From the NCBI GenBank assembly GCA_036244855.1, contig BQKZ01004836.1, positions 8,628 through 39,932 on the forward strand: a DNA stretch of 31,305 nt, read 5' to 3'. Under the pieces are notes generated by a model. It was not told the DNA's origin. It saw nothing but the letters and a program-made list of their open reading frames with translations, and searched no databases. This document shows, one piece after another, positions 1 to 12,051 of the stretch. Made by a program: the position numbers and the translations under genes. Positions within the stretch are counted from its first letter, which is position 1. Each line of letters opens with the position of its first letter. The DNA is from Temnopleurus reevesii (Eukaryota; Echinodermata; Echinoidea; Temnopleuroida; Temnopleuridae).

Positions 1-720
1 CAGAACTGGTGTACAGATTTTAACCAAATTTGGCTCAAGTATGTATAAGCATAGGAGGATAAACTGAATAGATTTTGGGTTCAGTGGGTCAAAGGTCAAA
101 GGTCACAGGGCAAAAAAACTTGTAAAAAATCACCCAAAATAGCTTGTTAACGCAATAAGTTCAGAACTTCTGTACAGATTTTGACCAAACTTGGCTCAAG
201 TATGTATAACCAGGTGAGAATGAACTGATTAAATTTTGGGGTCAGTGGGTCAAAGGTCAAAGGTCACAGGGTAAAAAAACTTGTAAAAAAATCACCAAAA
301 ATAGCTTGTTACCGCAATAATTTCAGAACTGGCGTACAGATTTTAACCAAATTTGGCTCAAGTATGTATAAGCATAGGAGGATAAACTCAATCGATTTTG
401 GGTTCAGTGGGTCAAAGGTCAAAGGTCACAGGGCCAAAAAAACTTGTAAAAAATCACCAAAAATAGATTGTTACCGCACTAAGTTCAGACTCAAGTATGT
501 ATAAACATAGGAGGATGAACTTATTAGATTTTGGGTTCAGTGGGTCAAAGGTCAAAGGTCACAGGGTAAAAAAACTTTTAAAAAAAATCACCCAAAATAG
601 CTTGTTACCGCAATAAGTTCAGAACTTGTGTACAGATTTTGACCAAACTTGGCTCAAGTATGTATAAGCATGTGAGGAAGAACTGATGAGATTTTGGGTT
701 CATGAGGTCAATAGTGGCAG
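1..720. repeat. Tandem satellite, ~160-bp units with triple AGGTCA-like half-sites
   Basis: Four recognisable units plus a decayed fifth. The motif CAGAACT-x-GTACAGATTTT recurs near 1, 162, 323 and 621; the unit starting near 486 lacks about 27 bp of it. The core GGGTCAAAGGTCAAAGGTCA lies at 86-105, 247-266, 409-428 and 542-561, giving spacings of 161, 162 and 133 bp. The fifth unit keeps only one half-site (705-710). The array begins at or before the window edge. Units differ by scattered substitutions, so this is an old array, not a fresh expansion. No coding potential is visible. Confidence 0.9.
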
Positions 721-1206
721 TACCCAAAATTTGTAAAATGTATTTGATTTCTGATGGCATGGAACAGGCCATACATACCTTTCTGATTGCGTGATGGCGG
801 AAGCATAAATTTTAACCGTGCGCGGTCGAGGATTCATCTAGTTCAAAATTGCATTTCACCACCTATCCTTGAAATCAAGGATATAAAGGAGGAAACAATA
901 TGCCATACATAAATAGGGAAACATTTCGTGAATCATATGTCTGATAGCTTGGTGGAAATTACGATCTATTGAGATATTAGATAACCTGAAACTATTTAAC
1001 AATGCTCAACCATGACAAATATAGTCAAAATTCCAGAGTTGTAAAGCATTTCTAGAATTCATCAGGGAAATATTAAAACAGGAAAAATCAGGGAACTTTA
1101 TTTTCTTGCAACACTGGGAACACGATGGAATCTTCTGCTTAGATATGGAGAGAACTATGTTTATAATTGCAGTAGTAATCATTGTCTTCTTGTCTATCCT
1201 GAACAG
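721..1206. other. Noncoding stretch upstream of the first visible exon
   Basis: AT-rich sequence with no long open frame. It is probably intron or 5' flank of the plus-strand zinc-finger gene, ending in a pyrimidine-rich run and an AG acceptor at 1205-1206. I could not identify the first coding exon or promoter here; either may lie left of the window. The stretch near 1060-1120, with repeated 'CAGGGAA' words, may be decayed repeat DNA. Confidence 0.5.
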
Positions 1207-1281
1207 GTCTTGAAGGTGGTGGAGGTGATGGCGACGCCGAGGAAAGCAAAGAAAAAATGTCTCCAGAACACGAGGAAGATG
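1207..1281 (+). CDS. Short internal coding exon of giant zinc-finger gene
   Basis: This 75-bp exon is inferred from splice signals. An acceptor AG at 1205-1206 follows a pyrimidine-rich run, and a strong donor GTAAGT starts at 1282. Read in the frame that joins the next exon, it is fully open: two leading bases complete a codon, then LEGGGGDGDAEESKEKMSPE, HEED, then one base. That single base (phase 1) joins the two-base start of the next exon at 1729 to make an Asp codon, giving ...HEEDDLEWHLCHECG. The peptide is Gly- and acid-rich with no known domain. An ATG at 1257-1259 could be an alternative start, but the two-base lead implies an upstream coding exon, which I cannot see. Confidence 0.62.
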
Positions 1282-1728
1282 GTAAGTTTATTTCGTTTCT
1301 TACAAATTCATAATGAGAATAAAGTAGTTTGAAGTTTGTAAACTTTCACAATTGACAAGTATGATGGAGTCGAGGAACATGAAAGTGAGGAATCGCTTCT
1401 ATGCAGCAAATCGGCTATAATGACTTGTTTAGATTTGTATGTTTTCAGAAATAAGCGGCAACTATATGTATTAGCTCTCTGAGACCATATGTCGGATGCA
1501 AATGTTCATTAATAACCCTTCGTTTTTTTTGTTTTTTTTTAAATTGTGAAATATTCTCACACTTTATTAACCTTTTTTGCTCATGATTAAGATTCTGCTA
1601 GGACCAAAAGCTCAAGCTGGTTTTTACTTCATTTTATGAACTTATCATTTGCTCAAGTTACCTATTTGTGTGATATTGATTAACCATGCTGTTTTGTTTT
1701 TCATTTCTTCTCTTTTCACACAATGCAG

Positions 1729-4700
1729 ATCTAGAATGGCATCTCTGTCATGAGTGTGGACAGCTCTTTGATGAAGAGGAACTTCTTGAGATTCATGTAG
1801 CTGCACGACATGGCAACGGAGGTGACACAGCACACGATTCTTCCAAATCTGATGCCACCAAGACAAAGATGAATGGTGAAGGACTAAGTAAGAAAATCAC
1901 CAATAAGCCAGTGGGTGGTACTAAGAAAGATCAAAAGGGTGATGATGTGAAGGGAGGTAACATATTTGATAAGTTTGGCCCATTGCTAGGGAAAAGGGCG
2001 CCCTCTGAGGTTGGTCGTGGACCTCTTGTTACAATATCTGCAGAGAGGGATACTAGTGATATTGAAGAAGGGAATTCGGACTTCATTGAAAATGATGTTC
2101 CAGTGAATCCCTCGGAAGACAAGGATGATGATGTGAAGTCCTCAGAAGACCCTATGGACATGTCTGACCCACCCACTCTGAACGGAGATGACCAGCTTGC
2201 CAAGGATCCTGTCATCACCGAACATGTTCTGGTGGAGGATGAGATGGAAGAAGACCTCCGATCTGATGTTGAAGTTGTGAGACCCGAAAAACCGGTGACA
2301 ACTCTTGATGACATCTTCTCTGTAGAAGGCGCCACCGAGACTGATGAAACAGGAGGCGATTCTAGTTATGCCTTCAATTCAGATTCAAACATCCTCAAGG
2401 AATACGTGGAGGTGCTTCCCCTGGATGTCGATGATGAGTTTGCAGAGGATGGAAGGATGCCTGGGGACAGTTCCCTCAACTTGCCAGGGAGGAAGATAGA
2501 GCAGGGAATGTCACAAGAGGCATGGAGGAAGTTCATCTGCAGCATTTGCAGAAAAGCTTGCCATAACAAACAGGCACTTATAGATCATCAGAAGACCCAT
2601 ACATTTTTCCAGTGTTCCACGTGCTTTCTGTCATTCCTCGATGAAGAGAGTCTTGCATACCACGAGAGAGAGCACAAGGAGAGGCCTTTTCATTGCGATA
2701 TTTGTGGAAAAACATACAAACATGCGTTTAGCTTAAAGGAACACAAGTATAGCCATTCAGGTCACCGGCCATTCGTCTGCCCCTACTGCCCCAAGGGTTT
2801 CATGCGCAACAAGAAACTGAAGCTTCACATCAAGAAAAATCACAAGAAATTGATGCGTGCTGCTCAGAAGCCTCCGCCTCCTCCCTTGGTATTGGAACAA
2901 AACAACCATTTCAATGATTCTGCACCAATGTCAGATGCTGATTTCCTCAACTGCAAGTTCTGCAGCAGTGAGTTTTTCGACAGCGAGGAGCTGAGAGATC
3001 ACGAGGCAACATGCAATGGAGGAGCTACTCCAATGGTGACAGATGTGGATGAAAAGCGGGAAGGAGACAATGCCTGTAGATGTGATATCTGCAACAGGGC
3101 TTTCCCATCCAAGACATCGATGGAGCGCCACAGGAAAATCCATGGAATCTGGGGGACGAGTTCAGCAAGTTCAGCTGCTTCTTCTCCAGGGAGAACAGAT
3201 AACGGGCCCGAAGGATCTTATCCCGAAGAGATGGTCCCACCTCGACCGTTCAAGTGCCAGCTCTGCGAGTCAACATTCAAGGAGGAATTGCACCTGCAGA
3301 TTCATGTTGAGATTCACAGCATGGACGCCCCGTGGAGCTGCGTGATCTGCAAGAGGAAACTGAAGCAGAGGGCGCACCTTCTGGAGCATATGTACACTCA
3401 CTGGGAATACAAACCATACACTTGCTTGTATTGCCCAGCTGACTTCATGAGAACATATGAAGCAGAGAAGCACATGAAAGAGCACAAGCAAAGGAAGCCA
3501 CAGGATTCTGCAGGTATGGGAAGCAACAGAGATGGAGGCAATGGAGTTGACATTGGCGAGTCTTCGGCGTCTATTCTGCAGGGGTTGTTGACCAAACCGA
3601 AAGTCCAGGATGATTCCCTTGCCCCGCCTATGACGGCTTCCGTCGATGACTATGGAGATGATGATATGGTTGACCTGTTTCAAGGTTCTGGTGATGTGTC
3701 CCATTCTCCAATGCCTGTTGTTCCTCTGAGATGCCCGGATGATGGGAAGAATAGACCATATGCTTGTGAGATGTGTGACAGGGCCTTCACTGCCAAGTCG
3801 TCCTTAAGGGAACACCTTTTCTTGCACTTTGGGAAGCCATATCCGTGTGATTTATGTGAAAGACAGTTCACAAGGAAAGCATACCTGATCGGCCATATGA
3901 AAGAAATGCATCCTGAAGCAGATACATCTGCAATAGAGGACAGTGTTCTTGATACCAAGTATGAGGAAATTATCAATAAAGCACTTGAAAGACACCAATC
4001 AAATACAGATCCGAAGAAGTCTGTTCAGGCCAATGAGAGTTATGTCCCGTACGCATCAAGGCCATATGTCTGCAAGGTGTGTGGAAAGAGCTTTGAGTTT
4101 TCAGCTACGTTAAAGAGACACATGCAGGCCCACAACATAAAAATGAAGCCATTGCTCTGTGACTTCTGTGAGAGGAGGTTTGTGAGACAGAGCTATCTGG
4201 ATGAACACATCAAGACCCAACATCCCCCTGGACAACGTTCAAAGGACCCTAACAGGCCGTTCAAGTGTGAGATCTGCGATCTGACCTTCACCAAGCGGGC
4301 ATACCTCAAGGATCACCGCTACCGGCACAAACTCAAGAAGCCATTCCCGTGCACCTTCTGCTCTAAGAGCTTCCGCAGAAGATGCCTCTTGATGATCCAC
4401 ACCTCTCGGCACCATCCCAAGGAATATCGTCAGGCGGAAGCCGATCAAGCCAAACCAGCTGCCATGTCGCAGTCCCTGCTTCCTGCAACAAACACACTGA
4501 AGATTAAGCTACCCTTCCAGAAGCAGAAATCTGCTCCTGTGGAATCTAAGGACCCATTGATGTGCCACGAATGCGGTGCAACTTTCTCTTCCATTGCGAA
4601 TGTCAGGCGACACATGAGGATCCACAGTGGTGAGCGTCCTTTCACATGTAAGTACTGTCCCTGGTCGTTCAATCGCAAGGAGGTATGGAGAGGTCACATG

Positions 4701-7700
4701 AAGAAGAAACACGCTGATGAAATTCGAGCAGCAAGGAACAGAGCGCACTCTGGCCAGGGTCAGGTGAAGAGTGAAGGCTTCAACTGTGACAAGTGTGGTG
4801 GGTCATTCAAGAGTTCTTATGCATTGTCTGTCCACCTGAAGCAGCACAGCCAAGGATCGAGCGCACGTCCATGGAAGTGTGCCTTATGCGATCTTGCTTT
4901 CATCCGCCAGTCCGATCGCACCAAGCATTTGAAGTTTGTCCACGGTCTGGATCAGGAAGCGATTGCTGCAAGTGGTATGAATGAGAAGCAGATCAAGCAG
5001 GAGCCAGGAACCACGCCGCCCTCAACACCGACACCTGCCAGTACCTCACAAGGTGTGACACTACCAGGTGAGCTCCATGTCTGCCATAGATGTGGGGCTC
5101 GTTTTGATTCCTTCTGGGGTCTAGAGAGTCACTCCCGGGTCCACGAGAAGCATTCTCGCTTCCCACGTCCATACAAGTGTGTCGAGTGTGGAGCTGCGTT
5201 CAAAGGGCAATCAAATCATACACGCCATATGAGAGTCCATACCCCGGAGTATATCGCGGAGACAAAGGTTCTTCTGAATGAAATGCCTGGGCGGAAAACC
5301 AGAGTGCAATCATCCACAATACAACACGACCCTGTAAGTGACTCTGAAGTACCAGTAGAGGCTAGTCCATTCACAAGAGGGAATGAAACAAGGCCACATG
5401 TTTGTCCGAAGTGTGGTACCGGCTACAAGTACGCAAGGAATCTGCGGAAGCACATCCCTAGGCATATCAAGTCGAGAGATCGCCCGTTTCAGTGCAAAAT
5501 CTGTGGGATTTACGCCAAGTCTAAAAACAGCATTGCAAAGCATATTCAGATTCATGGTCCGCAAGGGGGAAATGCCACGACCTCTGCTGATACAGTCTTT
5601 TCCTGCCAGAAATGTGGCGGTTCATTCCCAACAAAGCAAGAACTGCTGAAGCATCTAGCAAGCCATGCTCAATCTGTCTCCACGCAGTCCACACTCAAAT
5701 GCAAGTACTGCAATGCAGGATTCAAGCATCAGAGCTCACTAACCATTCACGAGCGCTCACATTCCAAGCTGAACTTTGGCTTCAAGCGGGACAGAGGCTA
5801 CGCATTGCATGCGTTGAAAAATGAGTCAGTTTTCCGTAATGGGAAGAAGCAGGTTTATGTCATCAAGGGGCTGCAGTGTCCGGTGTGTATGAAGACATTC
5901 ACAAGACGCTCTGGAGTCAGCAACCACAAGAAGGTGCATCCTGATGTGGAGTTCGTCTGGGAGGAAGAGCTTCAGGGGAGTGTGGATATGACCTTAGAGA
6001 AACCTTTCCAGTGTCGCATTTGTCTCATGAGGTTCATGAGACGATCGGGTCTGTCCAATCACATGCATTCTCACCGAATCAAAGGTGCCAAGAATGAACC
6101 CCCACCCGTACAGACCCCTGTTAAAGAAATCAAGGAGGAGAATGATGGTGGTTACCTTCTGAATACAGATACTGACCTAGCTCTTCCACTAGATCCAGCT
6201 ACTCCAGGTGCAGAGGAACGACCGTTCTCCTGTGACCGCTGTCTCTGTACATTCAAGACCAAGGGATCCTTGACAACTCACACCAAGGTACATGATCATG
6301 ATGGAGAGGGTGAGCGAAACCATGTCTGCGACATCTGCCAGTGTAGGTTCATCAGCTCGACTAACTTGAAGAAACACCAGAGGGTTCACACAGGGCAGCC
6401 AGGTACACCGGTTACTCCGGTTCGAAGCGACCCAGCCACGATGTACTCTCAGCTTGAGAATTCTGAAACCATAGACATCAAGACCAAGAGGCCCTTTCGA
6501 TGCAGGATCTGCGGGGAAACTTTCAAAGCTAAGCACTTACTGGATGACCATATGGAGGTCCATCAAGTGTCACCAAGGCAGTTTGCAGCTAAGCAGAAGG
6601 AACAGGTTGAAGATGGTGGCTGGTCCATGAGCGTACCGGAAACCAGTGGCGAAGCCTTTGCTTTGATGGCTGATAGGCCCCATGCATGTCCGATATGTGG
6701 TGACAGGTTCCGTCTTCGGACTACAAAGTACAAGCACATCCGTCTGCACAAGCAGAGCTCTGGAAAGCCATACAGGTGCGTTGTGTGTGGACTTGGATTC
6801 TATTCTGTCGGGAACATGACGAAGCATCTCAGACGAGCCCATCGGAGGTTCTCTAATTCGGCCGAGGGAGATGTCGAACCAATGGCAGAGATGTTCAACA
6901 GCTTCAAGCCAACTACCGAGCCACAGGAAAACCCCCCACCAGTCATCTCCTACCCAACGCCTACAGGAAGGTCTCCCAATAAGATGAGGCCGTTCGCCTG
7001 CAAGTACTGCGGAGACACCTTCACCATGAGATGCAACATGAATAGGCACCGCAAACGGCATGAAACCGGAAACAACTTGCCTTTCCGTTGCTCGCACTGC
7101 GGATTCGGATTTAAAAGTACTAAGGAAAGAACCAAGCATATCATGCGTGTTCACAACGAAAATCCTGCTGACAATGTCCAACCGGATCCGCAGAAACCCA
7201 TACGTACGGGATTGAAGACGTATAAATGCCCTATTTGCTCTGACAACTTCAGTGATTCTTCAGGGATATACAAGCACCTTCGTGTCCATGCAAGGAGCGC
7301 TAACAAACCATTCAAATGTAACGTCTGCAATATAGGGTACAACACCATGGTTGGTTTATCGAGACATCGTGGGAGGGTGAAGCACTTTGGCCCTAATGAT
7401 GAGAATGCAGGAAGTACATCCCAGACACCACCTTTGGACATCAAACCAGACCTGAGCTCTCTCCAGGCTGGCTTGGATAAGGCTGTACATAAATGCCACT
7501 ACTGTCCTGCTACTTACAGAGATCGTTCATCTGTGTGGAGGCACGAGAGAGTCCACAAGCTTGGAGTATCGAGTAGCAGACCGTTCTCCTGTAAGATGTG
7601 TGGATTTGCTTGCTACACCAAGTCGCAATTGGAAAGACATAGTCAAATGCATCGTAACGCTCCTGGGTATGCCCCACCAGATGTTCAGGTGCAGAGGAAG

Positions 7701-10700
7701 AAGCAGACCTCTGATAGATGCAAGAGATGCGGGTTGGCATTCCGTACAAAGAGCCTGTACCTGGTGCACATGAAGAGATGCGTAGGGTCATCGACGTTCG
7801 TCTGTAAGATCTGCTCTGTGACGTTCAGCAATCAGATCATGCTCACCAAGCATGTCCGTGCGGATCATGGAGGGCTTCAGAGGGATGTCATCAACCTTGG
7901 TGGAAGGAGAATCATCAGGGAGACAGGACACGACAAGAAGTTCTGTTGCGACCAGTGTGACCAAAGATACAAAAGGCCTAGTGAGTTGGAGAAGCATCTG
8001 CGTCGGCATGCTCTGGGTTTCATCAGACCTCAGGCTGGGTTCAAATCTCCTGTTATTAAGCAAGAAGAAGAGGAGACAAACATGGACACAATGCCTGGTG
8101 ATGATCAACTACGACAGGAGGAAAATATAGGAGAAGAAAATCAGTCTTCCAATTCTGAAGTGGTATCAACAAACTCGGGTCGATGGGGAGAAATGCCAGG
8201 AAGAACTCCTGTTCACAATAGAACCAACACAAAGTCAGAAAGAGCAAGGCCATTTGTATGCCAGACCTGCGGATTTGCCTTCATGACCCTCATCCACCTC
8301 CGTAAGCACACCCGTCTTCACAAGCTCGCCCACACCAAGCCGTTCGTATGCAAGATATGTACTCTTGGATACACAAGGCTCTTGGACTACCGCAGACACT
8401 GTAATGTGGTGCATCCATGGGGGAAGAAATTTGCAGATGAGAGTCAAGTTAGATGTCCTCGCTGCAAGGAGAATTTCGAAAACAAAACTGAGTTGGTCCA
8501 GCATCTGGAAAAGCAGACATGTAAATTTGTAGATGACGTACCAGAAGCGGACACCAGCCAAGATGGAGCGGGAGCTGAAGCAGGGATGGCTGAAGGTAGT
8601 CAAGAAGACATCCATAGTATTCCTAATCAAGCCCCTCCCACTAGTCTACCACCAGGCACCAGAGACCTGAAGTGCCCCATATGTGGCTATCAATTCTGGG
8701 CCAAGCCTCACCTTGAGACGCACATGAAGAACCACGACAACTGGGAAAACCAGCCTTTCCAATGTGAGCGATGCCAGATTGGCTACAGCACCAAGCAGCA
8801 CTTGAGCAAACATGTCAATCAGAATCCTCTCTGTGTCAAGCTTGCCCGGGATAAGGAGAGGAAGCGGAAACTTGATGAGATGAACAATGCTTCATCCACC
8901 AGTGTTGCAGAACCTGTCGCAGAGCGAAGTGAACCGAGACAGTTTGAGTTTTCACAAGGTGGAAAGATCAAACGCCATGTCTGTCATCATTGCAGCAAGA
9001 GCTTTGTCAAGGCAGGCCAGTTACGCTTCCATCTGGAACTCCACAAGCCATCTCCTGACAGGCCTCATGTTTGCAAGTATTGTGGTATGGGCTACAAGAC
9101 CATTTCAAATTATGCCAAGCATATGAAGTGGGAACATTCCAGAAACTCTTCTGCTCAACCACAATCCAAACTGACTGCAGCAATATACATGTGCAGAGAC
9201 TGTGGTTTTTCAGTCACCAATAAGTCTCTCTTGGAGGAGCACACTCGCTTTGGATGTCCCAAGAAGAAAGAGAATCCTGCAACTGAAGCTCCTCAGGCAT
9301 GTCCTGTCTGTGGAAACTACTTCAATTCAGCCAACATGCTCTGCATTCACATCCACGAACACATCTATGAGAAGCTTTTCAGGTGCAGCAAGTGCCCACT
9401 ACGGTTCTCCAACCCCAAAGATCGCAAGGAGCATGAGCAGAACCATCCTGACTGGAACAACATGCTGCTGCAGCTGCTGTCATCAGAGTTCAACCGCAGG
9501 CTGAATCCTGAAGGCGTGCACATCAAGACGGAACCTGGATTGGAAGAGGAGGAAGTTCCAGCTCAGTATGTTCCTGAGAAGATGCCGCGACATGATCCAA
9601 TGACAGGGGTCCTGGTGGTGAAGCCCGAGCCTGTGGATGAACCAGAGTACAACTACAACCTAGGCTCTCTGGAGGAAAGTGCTCTATTTGGAGACTACCA
9701 GGCACTGATCCCTGATGCTTCTGATGGCATTCTACCAAGCATATTGCAGCAGAGCAGACGGCCTGAGGGATCAGCGTCATCTGCCAGTCGACTGGAGAAA
9801 ATCGTATCAAATCTCGCAGCTCAAAAGCCTTCCACAGGTATATTTTCTGGATCTAGTCAAAATACGAGCAGGCGAGCAAGTGACGAGAATAGACCAAACA
9901 CATTGCCAGAGGAGTTATCTGCATCAGTGATGCCTACATCAACAGAAGTTACTGCATCAATGATATCAACCCCAGAAGAAGAAGTTCCAGTTCTGGTTGC
10001 TAGTCCAATCCCAGATTCAGAGACTCTGGCCAAGCAGGTATCAGAAGTTATACCAAGTTGTAGTCCAAGAATAATCCCTGAAAAACTGTCAGCTCAAGAG
10101 GAAGCTCCAAAGCAGTCTGTAGAACAAAAAGCCACAACAGTAGAGCAGGCAGTTACCCCTATAGAGCAAACAGCTGCCCCTGCAGAGCAGAAAACCACAC
10201 CGAAGCAGAAGCTGTTCCGTTGCAGATACTGTCCTTCTGCCTTCAGATTAAAGGGTATGTGCATGGCACATGAGCGCCAGGCTCACAGGAAGATCTACAC
10301 GAAGCCCTCTGAAAGCAGTAACAAGCCTTTGAAGGATCTCAGTAAGATGTCTGTATGTGAAATCTGCAATGCTGTGTTTGAGCAGCAGGCCAAACTGGGA
10401 AGGCATATGCTTTTTAAGCATGGTGTCCCTCTGAAAAGTAAAGAACCTGAAATCGAAGAGAGTGCCCCAGAACCTGTTCAAGAGAGTCCCAAAGAAAGTA
10501 TAAAAATACCGGATGTGTTTTCTAGTGCTGACAATGAAAATGTTAGCGATGGCCCTTATATTACCAGTGTAACTAGTCAAGGAAATGTGCAGAATAATGC
10601 AGTCCAGCACAGACAGCCATCTCTATTGCAGCAACGTCTTGAAGCGCCATCTCCACTATTAGTACTACCACCGCAATCTGCACCCTACCAACCAATGTCA

Positions 10701-11516
10701 CGTCTGGAATCTCTCCTAACAAGGCCTGCATCACCGGGGATAGACCAATCACTTCTTACGCCGAGTGAAATTGACTTCAGACCTTACAAGTGCAAGAGAT
10801 GTAACTTCGCCTTCACACAGCGCCATCACTTGGTTCGACACATCAAGAGAGACTCCTGTGCCTTCCATGTCTTAGGGCGGAAGGCTGCTGCCCAGCTCAA
10901 GGGTGCTGATCCAGGATCATCAAGACCTGTTCATACTGCGGGGCCATTATCCAGACCATCTCAAGGTCCAGGACCTTCCAAACCCACGCAGGGAATTAAG
11001 ATCAAGGTTGCAGGGAAGAAGCACAAGTGTACAAAGTGCCCCAGAGCTTTCTGGAAGCGCATCAGGTTGGAGAACCACATGAAGGTTGCTCATAGTGAGG
11101 ACCTCTACCAGTGTGGGTTCTGTGCAAAGGAGTTTAAACTCAAAGTTGACTGTATCGATCATGAGGACTCTTGCCCCTTTGGTCCTGGTGCCATGGATTC
11201 TCTTGACATGAACGGAGGGGATTCGCGCTTCGAGCAGGATGTCGATTTCGGCCACAAGGACTTGGACTTAGAGCCAGATCGGGACCTACGACAGGATGAC
11301 AGCCTGGATCTTGAAGAGAACTTGGATCTTGGTCCAGATGAGGACATTGATCTAGGTCCAGATGAGGAACTAGAGCGGGCTCAGGAGCAGGCGTTCGCTG
11401 ATGAGGAGAACATGGACTATGGGTTTGAGAACAATCTTCCTGACCCTCTAGACGAGACCGCTGAAGGGGATCAACATTGGATGGGGATTCAGATTAAACA
11501 GGAACCTCTTGATTAA
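1729..11516 (+). CDS. Giant poly-C2H2 zinc-finger protein, 9.8-kb terminal coding exon
   Basis: One uninterrupted frame of about 3260 residues ending at TAA 11514-11516. The open frame extends left to an ATG at 1686, but that ATG lies in the polypyrimidine tract before the acceptor AG (1727-1728), so I place the exon start at 1729. I count about 57 C2H2 or C2HC fingers, the first at about 1738 (WHLCHECG) and the last ending near 11174. From about 4.5 kb on they are arranged as two-finger modules. The second finger is usually introduced by R/K-P-F/Y-x-C after a linker longer than TGEKP, and modules are separated by long Ser/Pro/acidic spacers. Seven psi-K-x-E sumoylation-type motifs lie in spacers and at the C terminus (IKQEPLD). 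The C-terminal tail is strongly acidic with a short DLGPDE repeat. No SET, KRAB, BTB or SCAN domain is visible. Likely a nuclear DNA- or RNA-binding regulator; the exact family is not recognised. Confidence 0.95.
11325..11372 (+). repeat. 24-bp in-frame duplication in acidic C terminus
   Basis: Two adjacent copies of a 24-bp unit encode D-L-G-P-D-E-D-I then D-L-G-P-D-E-E-L. They sit inside the acidic C-terminal tail of the giant zinc-finger protein, just upstream of the final SUMO-type motif. This is a local slippage duplication that keeps the frame. Confidence 0.75.
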
Positions 11517-12051
11517 TCCTTCGGATTTGATGAGGTTCAAGTGACAAAAGCCATTCCCAGTACTAGCGGCATATGCTTGCAACAGGGAGGACAGCTGCGG
11601 AGCATTAGCTTGCACCCAAAGGGATTAGAATTGATGTCCCAACTGTTGGATGTTTATTAAATTTTATTGTTACAGTATACCTTGTCTATCAGAGTCTCAC
11701 AAGTGGGACAATTGCCTACGTAGGTCTTATTATATTTTCTTCTCTTTCAATACTATTATTTTAACCGTTACAAGAAGAACCTTTTTCTTCTGTCCCAGAT
11801 ATCCAACATAGACAGACTCCACTGCAATTTATGAACAATTAAGAATGGTCAACTCATCTGACAACTTGCTTAAATGTGTTTTTTAATAATTTTTTTCCCC
11901 AGAAAACTTGCAATATGTTTGTCGCTTATTTCAGTTCATATGAAGAGAAACTTTATAGGAAATCTGAACCGTGTTCAACTATTCTTTCCTCTTTGTGGTG
12001 GAAAATATAAGCCGGTTTATAATTTAGATTGTGCAAGCTGCTAAATTCTTT
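11517..12051 (+). other. Probable 3' UTR / 3' flank of giant zinc-finger gene
   Basis: T-rich sequence directly after the stop codon, without open frames. ATTAAA at 11656-11661 is a candidate polyadenylation hexamer about 140 bp past the stop; an AATAAA at 12276-12281 lies inside the following foldback element. The true transcript end cannot be decided from sequence alone. Confidence 0.45.

Noticed and set aside
1..720. Regularly spaced repeats as a CRISPR-like array
   Set aside because: Units are contiguous and similar throughout, with no unique spacers, in a clearly eukaryotic context; this is a satellite.
1686..1728. ATG at 1686 as the start of the giant zinc-finger protein
   Set aside because: It sits inside a polypyrimidine tract just before an acceptor AG; the upstream exon at 1207-1281 joins in matching phase.
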